NCBI GenBank assembly: GCA_033064195.1
Contig: JARBJD010000062.1
Coordinates: 242,459 to 306,458, forward strand
Direction: 5' to 3'
Length of the DNA stretch: 64,000 nt
From: Blattamonas nauphoetae
Taxonomy: Eukaryota; Preaxostyla; Oxymonadida
Both the position numbers and the translations under genes were made by a program. Of the stretch, positions 1-9,579 are shown in pieces; positions within the stretch are counted from its first letter, which is position 1, and each line of letters begins with the position of its first letter. The notes under the pieces were generated by a model that was not told where the DNA came from, did no database searches, and saw only the letters and a list, made by a program, of their open reading frames with translations.

Positions 1-391
1 GACTGCAGAAAAAGATGGTGTGTGAAAAAGATGAAAAAAGATGGAATCGTGATACTCTTGTTGCGAATGACTGAACAGAGATGATATTGACGAGTGATTC
101 GATTTAATTAGAGATAAACGATGATTTGAGGCAAGAACGTGAAGAAATAAAAATGCTAACATGTTCCAGCGACATTGGTTTCTTCACAACGAACAAGAAC
201 GATTTTTTGTCCCTTCAGAAGTTGTTTGGCAACAACCGAAGCGAGGCGACCTTTAAGGTGTCTGGAACAGGATAAAAGTCCATTGAATGTGTGTGAGTGA
301 TAAAAAGACAATTGAACGTTAAATATAAGAAAAAGAACAAATGGTAACGTCATGTATCATACCCTTTGCAATCAACGACGACGGGCTTCAT
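1..391 (-). CDS. RPL13A: 60S ribosomal protein L13a (uL13), N-terminal part
   Basis: Partial gene running off the left edge; the product is uL13 of the large ribosomal subunit. Exon 1 (391-363) gives [10 protein letters not shown]. After a 101-base intron (362-262), exon 2 (261-161) gives [15 protein letters not shown] followed by [17 protein letters not shown]. This matches the eukaryotic uL13 start (VLDGRGHLLGRLAAIVAKQ, VVVRCEGINISG). A 15-base exon (70-56), reading FIRNK and flanked by ttcag and gtatc, fits the next conserved block (FYRNK). The following acceptor (ctgcag) lies at the window edge, so the remainder is outside. The start was chosen because it puts the conserved VVVD strand at the N-terminus. 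It is divergent from the NSE4-like gene with about 185 bases between starts. The family call is very likely right; the micro-exon is inferred. Confidence 0.88.
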
Positions 392-576
392 TGGGGAGGT
401 TCGATTTGATCAATGCCAAAGGGGGATTTTTTTTCTGGCCTATAATCTCAAACGTGAAACAAATGAAAAATTGCATTAAGATAGAAAGGCTCATTGGATG
501 GTCTTCTTTTCCATCATCTCACATTGTTTCTCCGTTTATTTTCACCATGTTTATCCACCTGTACTTTTTTCTGAAA

Positions 577-2088
577 ATGAATCTGAAACGATTTCCTGGA
601 AGGGACTCTGATATTGATGTCATACGGCAAAATCTCATTGATTTGTCGCATCCTAAATTTGGCTTGTTTCGTGTTTAATGTCTTATTGTCTTTTTCACAG
701 AGGAAAGAGATCATCTTCTAGATCCCAACGATTCTGCGCTTGAAACGAGACTGGCCCAAGGACTCCAACTCGGAGATAAAGGTTTGGTTTTTCTTGAGTA
801 TATTTTCTTGTTTGGTCCATGTACATAAATTGTTTAGTCTCAAATATTTCGGCGAACGATCGAATGCTCGATGCGACTTTTCTCTCGAATATGTCAAAGA
901 TCTGTGCAGAACAAGGGTTTATTCTTCCTTATTTTTGTGAACTTGTCAACCTACTTTCTTGTGAATCACCAGAAAGCGTTTAATTCCTCAAGCTTACAGT
1001 CCGAAAGCTTTCCTCAAGTGCATATTGCGAAAGTTTTCCAGAAACAGAGATGTTTCTCGCCGAGTATTCCATTATAAATCATTCACCAACTTTTTAGTCT
1101 CGGTCTGGTTCAGATTCCGATGATGATCATGATGATGAACATGACGACATTCAGGAGGAACTTCCCCTTCCTGAGAGTTCTCCCGATGACTCTGATGAGT
1201 TGATTGCTGGAAAAGTTGACTGGACTGCAATTGGATCATCTGTCCATTTTCTTATCCATTCTGTGGGTCAACTCGATACGATGTTCGCTATCTCCTTTAT
1301 CAGACCTCTTTTCAGGATAGGTCCAATGGATCTCGAAAAAAAGGTCGTCCCTCGACGGAAAGCAACAATGCAAGCCGATTATATTACAACACAGGATAGT
1401 GTATCCCAATAATCATTTTTTATCTCTCCCAGGAGGACCCAAATTCCCAGAACTATGCTCAGTCTGCCATGAAACGAACCCAAGATACATACGAAGAGAT
1501 CAAAAAGAGTGTTTGCTCCTTTTCTGTTCATTCTTTAGAATGGAGTCAATCTGATCACTTTTGCTTCGGGCAAGGAGTCGTTCTCACATTCAGTCGAAGC
1601 CTTGTACGACCTCTCCACTCTCGCCTTCCGAGGCCTGATTGAAATGCGTCCCACCATTTCAGTGAATATCATCACGCCTGACGAAACACTCCAACAGGAT
1701 TTGTCAGCTCTTCTGAGAAATGCTTCGTCCGGCGACGAAAGTGTGAAGGAAACAATCCAACAGCATGTTGCAGATGGAAACATGAGTCTCGTCCCCACAA
1801 TTGGTCTCTTTCTCTCATTCTCACTCGTCCAGAATGTGTTCCTGTTGAACTGACACGTCCTCATCCGCCTCGCAACCGATGCATCGTCCACATCGATGCT
1901 GATCAGCTCGGAGTTTGTTCGTTTTGTTCTGACTTTCGCAGCTCCTCTCGGAGATGACGTCTCTCGTTGCATCTGCGCCTTCGACATCCCTTCACAGTAT
2001 GGATTCACCACTCCCTGTTGTGTCTCCGACTCATCAGCAACTGTTCGAGATCCCAGTCAACGGATCCTTCCTCCCTCAACCATCTTGA
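577..2088 (+). CDS. NSE4: NSE4-like kleisin of the SMC5/6 complex (multi-exon)
   Basis: Probable Nse4, the kleisin that bridges the SMC5 and SMC6 heads in DNA repair. Exons must be joined by inference. The N-terminal piece (ATG at 577, MNLKRFPGRDSDID) leads through an acidic DSDDDHDDEHDD stretch (about 1105-1155) to GKVDWTAIG (about 1210). Then comes GPMDLEKKVVPRRK (about 1320), which corresponds to the family pattern DW..LG ... GPL.IEKKER. The C-terminal winged-helix block INLITFASGKESFSHSVEAL with YDLSTLAFRGLIEMR (about 1537-1645) matches Nse4_C (F...P.SF..TVENLFYLSFLI.DG). A later segment, NRCIVHIDAD (about 1875), resembles the strand before the C-terminal helix. Introns are about 30-200 bases. 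The start, two internal splice sites and the stop (2086-2088, or a frame open to 2291) are uncertain. Confidence 0.66.
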
Positions 2089-2405
2089 GCGAAGAACCGT
2101 TGATTGCAGTCACTGAGTCTGTTCTCGATGATCTCAATCAGCCCAATCAGACAAGAATGGTTGACTGTCCAACTTGTACTTCTGAAATGATCCTGAGATT
2201 TTCCTATATTAATCTTCTGATTGTAACAATGATGTTTTGCAGACTCCAGCTTCAAGGTTTTACTCTTCTTGACCTTGTTTATACTCGTTAAACCAGTAAA
2301 AATGAAAGAAAGAAGAAATTGAAGTGATTAGTTTTTGAAAAAAGCATCTGTAGACGATGGCAAGACAACAACGTGAAAATGAAGAGTCAAAAACGAAGAG
2401 GGTAT

Positions 2406-4272
2406 TCATTTCAGCGCATCAAGGATCTTCAGAAGAGTATTTTCGATGTTTTCAAGTTTCGCCTCTGAACTAACTTGACGTTGATGAAGATTGTCCATAT
2501 TCTGAGTGAAGGAAAGCGAGTGGGAAGAAGACTGAGAGGAAACATGTCGGACACACCTTTTGGAGAGCTTCGATCAATTTCGTATGGCCTTCCACCGTCC
2601 TCTGCGTCTGATCCATGATTGTTAGCAGGTTGTCTTCGAGAATAGACGATCTCGGTGGTGACGTTGAGGATGGCTGTTCGTGGGAGGAATGAGGAGAGGA
2701 TGGAGCGAACTGCTGCGGTTTGGGATCAGGCTCGTCATCACTCGATTCATCCTGGAAGTCTTCTGCAGGTGGTGGATAGAAGGGATGGTGGAATTGTTCG
2801 GTCAGATGGGTAGATGTTTGTTGTGGATGAAAATGCTCTTCCTGTGTGAATTGATGCTGGGCGGATTGCTGGACTGATGATGGTTGAGTTTGTTCCTGGA
2901 ATGATCGAGGAGGAGTCGCTGAATGTTCTTGAGTCCGGAGGATCGAGTGGGGTGGTGTTTGCTCCGTGTATCCATGTGACTGTTGAGAGCTTTGTTGTGA
3001 TTTGATCCGAGGAGACTTCCCAAGACTGGTTGATGATTGTTGTTTGAATGATGGGTCAACGTAGGCCATTTTTGGATCACACCTCCAAAGATACACACTG
3101 TTGTCTTCTCCACCACTCGCAAACAATGATCCTTCCTCAGAGAAACTGACTGTGATGACAGGTTTTGTGTGTGAATGGATTGTGCTTGACAGAAGGCCTG
3201 TTGTCAGATCCCAGCACTGCAGAATGTGGAAAAAAGATAGAAAACGTTGAAAATAGTTTAGAAATACATTGATTTTGGTATCACTTGAGGCAGAGAGAAG
3301 CAGTTGACCGTTTGGATGAAAGGCGATGGAATTTATCGCTTGGCTGATAAAAATAATTATAAATATATCAAAAACACACTTATGAGCGATGTATCTCTGG
3401 AGGAGCTTGTTCGTTCGGATATCCCAGATCATGATCGAGCAATCAAGCGAACATGCCGCGACACTTGTCCCACTTGGATGGAAGCAAACCTGAGTGATAT
3501 CGCTGGACAAATGTGGAAATAAACATATCATAGTTTCATACTCTTGAATCCCTTGAAGGGTATGGAGGCATGCAGTATCATCAACCGACCAAACTTTCAC
3601 GCACCTATCATCCGCTCCAGTGGCAATTAATCTTGCATCTGTAAGAGGATACACAATAAAAATGAAGAGGAGGAACCTGGGGAGAAAGAACAACTTCGGA
3701 CAGTGTTAGTATGTCCAGAGAATGACGATAGAAATTTTGGATTGGGTAACGACCATATTTTTGCTGATTTGTCATTTGCACAAGATACAAGAAGCTTAGA
3801 ATCATATGATACATCGACACAGTTCACCGACGACGTATGTGCAGATATACTGGTGCAACGTCCTTCTCTGTGTAAAAATTTTAAAAATTGACGATGAGCC
3901 AAACAAAGTAGGAGTCCATAGTTTAATTGTACCATCTTTTGATGATGATACAACCAGATTTCCATTTGGAGTGAACTTAACGGATGTCACTGGCTTCTGA
4001 AGGGCAGGAAAAATTGTTGGATGGCAAAATGAAGAAATACCGTATGTCCTTTATATTTATATGCTCTATAGTTGTCTTTAAAGTTCCATATAATCACGGT
4101 ATTATCTGCTCCACCAGAAACAATTTTGTTTCCAGACGAATTGAACGCGACTGATGTCACAGCACCTCGATGGCCCCTGAATGTCTTTTCCAGAGAACAA
4201 AACTAAAATGAGTGTAAAGAGAGAAAAACAGCGTACATCTGCTTGAAGAGGTGTTGAAGACTTGAAGGTCAT
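2406..4272 (-). CDS. POC1: POC1 centriolar WD40 protein
   Basis: POC1 is a core centriole and basal-body protein (WD40 propeller plus a C-terminal coiled coil). Exon 1 starts at 4272 (MTFKSSTPLQAD). A 34-base intron (4236-4203) precedes the first WD repeat (LEKTFRGHRGAVTSVAF ... VIIWNF). Further repeats follow: GHTKPVTSVKFTPNG, SAHTSSVNCVDVSYDS, GHTNTVRSCSFSPDARLIAT, ITQVCFHPSGTSVAA, AINSIAFHPNGQLLLSAS and PVITVSFSEEGSLFASGG...VYLWR. That makes seven, as expected. A Ser/Gln/Pro-rich linker leads to a C-terminal coiled coil (TVEGHTKLIEALQK, then NMDNLHQRQVSSEAKLENI) ending at stop 2406-2408. At least six introns are visible, several of 34-55 bases (for example the 37-base one inside LWTPT-LEGRCTS). 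It is head-to-head with the TPR-like gene, 163 bases between starts. Confidence 0.92.
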
Positions 4273-4435
4273 GGAATAAAAAAATGGAGTGTCTGATCAA
4301 GGACACTTCATTAGCACGGAAGCAATCTCCATATCTACCCACAATTCGTGTTTATCATTAGTCTACAGGAACATAAGGAACTAAGACATCGATTAACATC
4401 ATTCCTCAATAACCTGCGTCGATCGAATCCACAGG

Positions 4436-7400
4436 ATGATGTTCGACAGAGACCTGTCAGAAGTTGATGTTTGTCGTTTGAGCACGACAGAAGATCTCCT
4501 CAATTCTCTTGAAGAAGAAAATAGAAAACTTCAACGTCTCGTAGAAGAAGAGTCTCGAAAGAAAGTGCAATGGATCCATATTGCACAAGAATCTGCTTTG
4601 GCCCGCCAAACTGATGAGCAACTCATCAAAGATTTATCGTTTCAGATTCAGATTTTGCTTGGATCGCAGAGGGAGGCTTCTAATTTGGATGGCATTTCAT
4701 TCTCACCATCAATTGACAACTCCACGCATAATCAGCAACGTAACAAACTATCATTGATCCCAGTAAATCAACTATCTTCATTTACACCGACATATAGCAT
4801 GCCATCTTTCAGGACCAACACAGAACAAGTTCACACTTCTAACTCGTCTCAAAAACCGCATCCTGGAGGAAAGAATCAACAAACTCCTCGACCAGATCTC
4901 AATTCTCAAAGAGAAATATCAGATAAACTTGTTTCTTTTACTGACATTCAAGAATTGCAACAAAACAACGTTGAACTCCTCGCTCAAATTCGACGACTCC
5001 AGGAACGTTTAAGCAAATGTGAACAGGATGACGCACTTGCCAAGCGCGTTTCAAATCCTTTTATTCCAACTTCTTTAAAAGATTCCGACCTTGAGCTTAT
5101 GGATCAGACAGAACTCGCCCTCAGTCTAACTGTCAAGGAATCTCAGTCAATTATCCAAAAAATACAATTTTCACAAAAGAAACAGGCAATAATTGTGGCG
5201 GGTATTGTTCACGAAAGAGATATTTGTCGGAACATACTCAATGCTCATGGAATTCCAGTCTCAAACAGCGATATTCTTCCAGACAATCCGATCGACAATC
5301 AATTTGACACCATTGATTCAAACCTCTTACGAATCCAAAATTCCTTTTTGCAAAGTCAGATTGCTCCACTAGAAGCAGAAGCTGAGTCTCTTCAAACCAA
5401 AATTCACACTCTTGAAATGGAACAAGGCCAATTAATTGGCGAGAAAAAATCACTCCAGAACGATATTTCTGTTGCTCTCCGTCAGAATGAACAATACAAG
5501 GAAATGCTCGAACAAAAGAACAAGACTATCGCTGAGATGCAAGCTTCCCTCGACAAATCTGCTGCTCAGTCCTTAGCCGATCGTGCTGAAGTATCCAACG
5601 AAACAACGAGACGACTTCAAGCTGAAAATGAGCTGCATATCGCCACAGCACAACAGCAACAATTATCTCAAGAAAATGCTCGACTCAAATCCATTAACAC
5701 GAGTCTTGAGGAAACACTGAAGAACGCACGGTCGGAGCAACTCGCCAAAGATTCTTATATTTCGTCTCTCAACGTCTCTCTCTCCAAGTACACTTCTCAG
5801 ATCACTGACACCCAAGCTCAGTCAACTGAGAGACAGAACCAAATTGCCTCTCTCCTCCTGGAGAAACAGTCTCTCCAATCTGAAATTGCCAGTCTGAACA
5901 GTACTTTGAAATTAGAACGAGTTGAACACGGAGAAATTGTCCAAAAACTCACAGATTCACACCAACACACAACTTCGGAGCAGGAAAGCTCCATCCAGAC
6001 TACCAAGCAACGGATTGAGGAACTGGAATCACAACTCAGGGTGGCAACGGAACAGAACGAATCGTTGACCAAGCAAGTATCACAGTTTCGCAGAGACATG
6101 GAAGAAATGTCAGCGGCATTCTCGTCTTTTGGTGATGGTCAACTCGCCAGCAGCATGGGTTTGTCGTCGATATCCGCGGAGTCGCCGAGTGGTCTCTCGC
6201 TCCTCTTGACTCACGCACCACCGAGAAGTGATCAAGAAAAAATCAAGTCTTTACAAAGGCAGCTGGATGATGCTCGTGACACGGTCCAAGTACAACGAGA
6301 TATCATATCTCTCCGAGAAAGCGAGAACGAAGTCACACGAGAAGTCATCCGAAAGGCAGAAGCACTCCAGACTGAAACATTGAGAGAATTCGAAGAGTAT
6401 AAACAACTCGTTGCAACAGAGGCAAGAAAATGGATGGACGAACTCCAAAAACAAGCTGAACAACACGTCGAAGAGGAAGTAGTCCTTTGCAGGCAACGTG
6501 TTCAGGAACATAAAACTCTCACCGATTCCATCCGTGAACAAGGGGAACGCGCCCAAATGCAATGTGAAGATCTCAATTCGACACTCGCCTTTTCGTTAGT
6601 CACTCACCTCCAAACAGATGACAACACTGAATCAGTTGTCATCTGTTCGAAAGCCTTTTTGGAAACAATGCAAACAGAGAAGGATAACCTGCAACAGAAA
6701 CTGGTCGATATTGAAAGAGAACGACAGTCACTCCAGTTGATCATGAAACAAGCCCAAGATCGAAGCGACACCATTCTTCAAGACTATGCCAGTCTTGTGG
6801 AAGAGAAAGAGAAACTCGCACAGAAATATTCACAAAAAACGAAAAGTGTTGAGGAAATCAGTTCAGAGAAAATCCGTTTGGATGAAGTTATCGAAGGAAT
6901 GGAAAAAGAGAGGATAGAAATGGAAGAGAAGATCAAATTCCTTGAACATAAATGCAAGGCTGAACAAAATGCCAAGTCCCAACAAGATCCTTCATCGAAA
7001 CACCTCACCTGTCAACCATCAGCTGAACCCAGTGCAGTTTCAGAGGATCAAAATGATCTCTGGAACACAATCCTCTTCCTTCGTTTGGAATTGTCAACAA
7101 AAGAATCCCAACTATCAACACTCCAAGAACAAATCCAAACTTTAATGAGGAAATGTGCAGAGTTGGAAGGAGAAGCTGAGCGGGAGAGGCAGAAACTAAC
7201 TTTGATGCAAGAAAGCTCAGCCGACTCACCAGATTCCACTACGTCTTTGCAGGCGTCTGCACATCTTCGAAATGAACTCAGTATCTTCAGAGAGTCCAAT
7301 AGAACTCTTCGAACACTCAACATGACACAACAAGCGGAGAACACTGAATTACTTCGACGTCTTGATGAAGCTGAAGATGAACTCCGAACAAAGGAGAAGG

Positions 7401-9457
7401 AGATCCATTCTTTACAAGCATCTCTTTCTGTTGCACTGGTCGAACGCCAGAACGCAGAAAAAGAGATGGTTGGATGGAAAGAAAGAGTGGAGTCGTCACT
7501 CAAGCGATATCACGGTCTCGACATGGAAAGTGAGATTGCCGCCGAAAAGCGGAGGAAGGAGCATCTCGACCAGATTAAGAAGACTCAACAACTTCAGACT
7601 GAGTTGAACAATCTCCACTTTCTCCACAATGCAAAAGTTTCTGAATGTGCACGTCTGCACCAAAGTCTGATTAATACCAACCAAGCATATGATGCAAAAG
7701 TAAAGGCATTTGAAGCTGAGTTGATGAAAGCAAACGAAAAATTGGCCTCAAGTGATGATATTGTGCTGAACATGAACGAACGAGTCAAAACGATGGATGA
7801 AACCGTCCAAAAACTCACCATTGAATGTGAAAAGGTTCGGGCACAAACGACACAGATTCTTTCACAAAAGGATCAAGAAATTCAATCCATTTTGTCTCAG
7901 CACAGCTCTACATTGGAAGCTAACACGAAACGTGCTGAAAATGCCATGAAACTCGCAAAATCTCAATTTGAAAAGGAAAATCATCTTCTTTCGACAAAAC
8001 TGTCGCAAGCAATGAAGCAACTCACCGATCTCAAGGAAGAAAGTACCAAGAAGGGGCATTCTAAGGCCAAAAACAAGGACGCTAATCAATCGGAAGAACA
8101 AGAAGAATCTGCAGAAACGAAGGAGCAGGACGAAGATGAAGCAGAAGTGGAAGAAGAAGAGGAAGAAGCAGTGGAAGAGGTCGACGATACTTCTGTTGAC
8201 TCGACCCAACTTGACCAAGCTCTGATGCTTTTGTCAGATTCAGAGGAACATTATCGACTCCTTCATGAGCAATATCACCAAATCCTCGCAGACATGAATG
8301 ATACCAAGCGCCAGAATAAGATTCTCACCAATCGACTCAAAAAGGCCAAGTCTGAACAAAGTGTCCCTTCACTCACTTCCACCCCTCTTCTATCCACTCC
8401 ATCCTCCACAATTCCAGTTATCTCCAATGCTCACCCGTTTCTGCCTCCGACCCCGTCTGAGTTTGGAGGAGGACTGAAACGCAGTCTCGCCGAGATTGAA
8501 GATAATGTTGATGAGCCACTTCCCATCAAAGAACCACGTTTTGACGAAAATCCTGGGTACATCACTCAAGCAATGATGCACCCAAATTTCCCTCCACCAG
8601 AGACCCCTCCGCTCCATCCATTGGATGATGGTACAACTCCTCTCTCCGAAACAGTTGATAGCCTCTTCAACTTCGGTTCGTATCATCCCAATCTGAATGA
8701 AGTTATGAACGAAGCCGAGTTTGATGCACCGTTGATCGCAACATTCACGTCTCAAACACCGATCAGACAAGAAAAGATCGATGTAACAACAGATAGTAGT
8801 CAGATGAATGAAAATATTGACAAGGAACAATTTGGACAACAAGAACACCATGGTCAAGAAAGTGACCGCAAGGAAGAGGAATCGGGTCAAGAACTGGATG
8901 ATGAACGGATGGAGAAAGATTTAGAGGAAGATCAGAAGGAAAATGAGGATGAGGAGCCACAGAAGTTAGAGGATGAAAGTGAACATCAAGAAAATGCTGT
9001 TCCTCACCAAGAGGAGCCCCATGTGGATGCAGCAGAATCAGAGAAAGAGAACATTCCGTCCAGTGACCCTGCCGAACAAGAAACGAGTAACACCGTCGAT
9101 GAGGCACACGAGCCAGATGAGTCTGAAGTCGGGTTGAAAAAGGAAGACTCCAAGGATAAACAGGAAGTTGTAGGAGAAGAGGAGAATGGTGAGGATGAAG
9201 AAGAGATTGGAGAAGAAGAGGAGGGTGAGGATGAAGAGGAAGTTGGAGAAGAAGAGGAATATGAGGATGAAGGAGAAGAGGAGGGGAAGGATGAAGCAGA
9301 AGATGCCGGAGAAGAGGGAAAGGATGGAGATGCTGGAGAAGAAGAGGGAAAAGATGAAGGAGATGATGAAGGACTGGAAGATGAAGAACTTGAGGAGGAA
9401 GAACTCGAGGGAGAAGAAGAGGAGGAACAAGACAATAATGAACAAACGGAGGAATGA
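4436..9457 (+). CDS. TPR/Mlp-like nuclear pore basket coiled-coil protein
   Basis: A single uninterrupted reading frame of 1,673 residues, almost all heptad coiled coil. Around residues 870-1050 it carries the pattern of the TPR/MLP1 domain. FLRLELSTKESQL is followed by LSIFRESNRTLRTLNM (family: LNLLRESN..LR.E) and MVGWKERVESSLKRYHGLD (family: .RWK.R...IL.KY..ID). Residues 1240-1275 are acidic, residues about 1320-1400 are low-complexity and Pro/Ser/Thr-rich, and the last 150 residues are almost pure Glu/Asp/Gly. A long acidic unstructured tail is also typical of TPR. By family, TPR/Mlp forms the filaments of the nuclear basket and acts in mRNA export and checkpoint functions. The start is the first of two adjacent ATGs. 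Other long coiled-coil proteins (golgin, centrosomal) are the alternative, but the WK.R...KY motif argues for TPR. Confidence 0.7.
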   Translation: MMFDRDLSEVDVCRLSTTEDLLNSLEEENRKLQRLVEEESRKKVQWIHIAQESALARQTDEQLIKDLSFQIQILLGSQREASNLDGISFSPSIDNSTHNQQRNKLSLIPVNQLSSFTPTYSMPSFRTNTEQVHTSNSSQKPHPGGKNQQTPRPDLNSQREISDKLVSFTDIQELQQNNVELLAQIRRLQERLSKCEQDDALAKRVSNPFIPTSLKDSDLELMDQTELALSLTVKESQSIIQKIQFSQKKQAIIVAGIVHERDICRNILNAHGIPVSNSDILPDNPIDNQFDTIDSNLLRIQNSFLQSQIAPLEAEAESLQTKIHTLEMEQGQLIGEKKSLQNDISVALRQNEQYKEMLEQKNKTIAEMQASLDKSAAQSLADRAEVSNETTRRLQAENELHIATAQQQQLSQENARLKSINTSLEETLKNARSEQLAKDSYISSLNVSLSKYTSQITDTQAQSTERQNQIASLLLEKQSLQSEIASLNSTLKLERVEHGEIVQKLTDSHQHTTSEQESSIQTTKQRIEELESQLRVATEQNESLTKQVSQFRRDMEEMSAAFSSFGDGQLASSMGLSSISAESPSGLSLLLTHAPPRSDQEKIKSLQRQLDDARDTVQVQRDIISLRESENEVTREVIRKAEALQTETLREFEEYKQLVATEARKWMDELQKQAEQHVEEEVVLCRQRVQEHKTLTDSIREQGERAQMQCEDLNSTLAFSLVTHLQTDDNTESVVICSKAFLETMQTEKDNLQQKLVDIERERQSLQLIMKQAQDRSDTILQDYASLVEEKEKLAQKYSQKTKSVEEISSEKIRLDEVIEGMEKERIEMEEKIKFLEHKCKAEQNAKSQQDPSSKHLTCQPSAEPSAVSEDQNDLWNTILFLRLELSTKESQLSTLQEQIQTLMRKCAELEGEAERERQKLTLMQESSADSPDSTTSLQASAHLRNELSIFRESNRTLRTLNMTQQAENTELLRRLDEAEDELRTKEKEIHSLQASLSVALVERQNAEKEMVGWKERVESSLKRYHGLDMESEIAAEKRRKEHLDQIKKTQQLQTELNNLHFLHNAKVSECARLHQSLINTNQAYDAKVKAFEAELMKANEKLASSDDIVLNMNERVKTMDETVQKLTIECEKVRAQTTQILSQKDQEIQSILSQHSSTLEANTKRAENAMKLAKSQFEKENHLLSTKLSQAMKQLTDLKEESTKKGHSKAKNKDANQSEEQEESAETKEQDEDEAEVEEEEEEAVEEVDDTSVDSTQLDQALMLLSDSEEHYRLLHEQYHQILADMNDTKRQNKILTNRLKKAKSEQSVPSLTSTPLLSTPSSTIPVISNAHPFLPPTPSEFGGGLKRSLAEIEDNVDEPLPIKEPRFDENPGYITQAMMHPNFPPPETPPLHPLDDGTTPLSETVDSLFNFGSYHPNLNEVMNEAEFDAPLIATFTSQTPIRQEKIDVTTDSSQMNENIDKEQFGQQEHHGQESDRKEEESGQELDDERMEKDLEEDQKENEDEEPQKLEDESEHQENAVPHQEEPHVDAAESEKENIPSSDPAEQETSNTVDEAHEPDESEVGLKKEDSKDKQEVVGEEENGEDEEEIGEEEEGEDEEEVGEEEEYEDEGEEEGKDEAEDAGEEGKDGDAGEEEGKDEGDDEGLEDEELEEEELEGEEEEEQDNNEQTEE

Positions 9458-9579
9458 TCATTCTTATTTTGTTTCCTTCGACTCTTATTTCAGAACATTT
9501 CACTCTCATTGTTTATCGAGCCATCATTTCATGAAAGTGAGAAAACGAAGAAAAAACAAGACTTGCGAGTTGAGAAATA

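Noticed and set aside
8763-9509. Long minus-strand frames (248, 143 and 135 residues) opposite the TPR-like gene
   Set aside because: They are Leu/Pro/His- or Ser-rich antisense translations of the Glu/Asp-rich purine tract, with no domain or start context.
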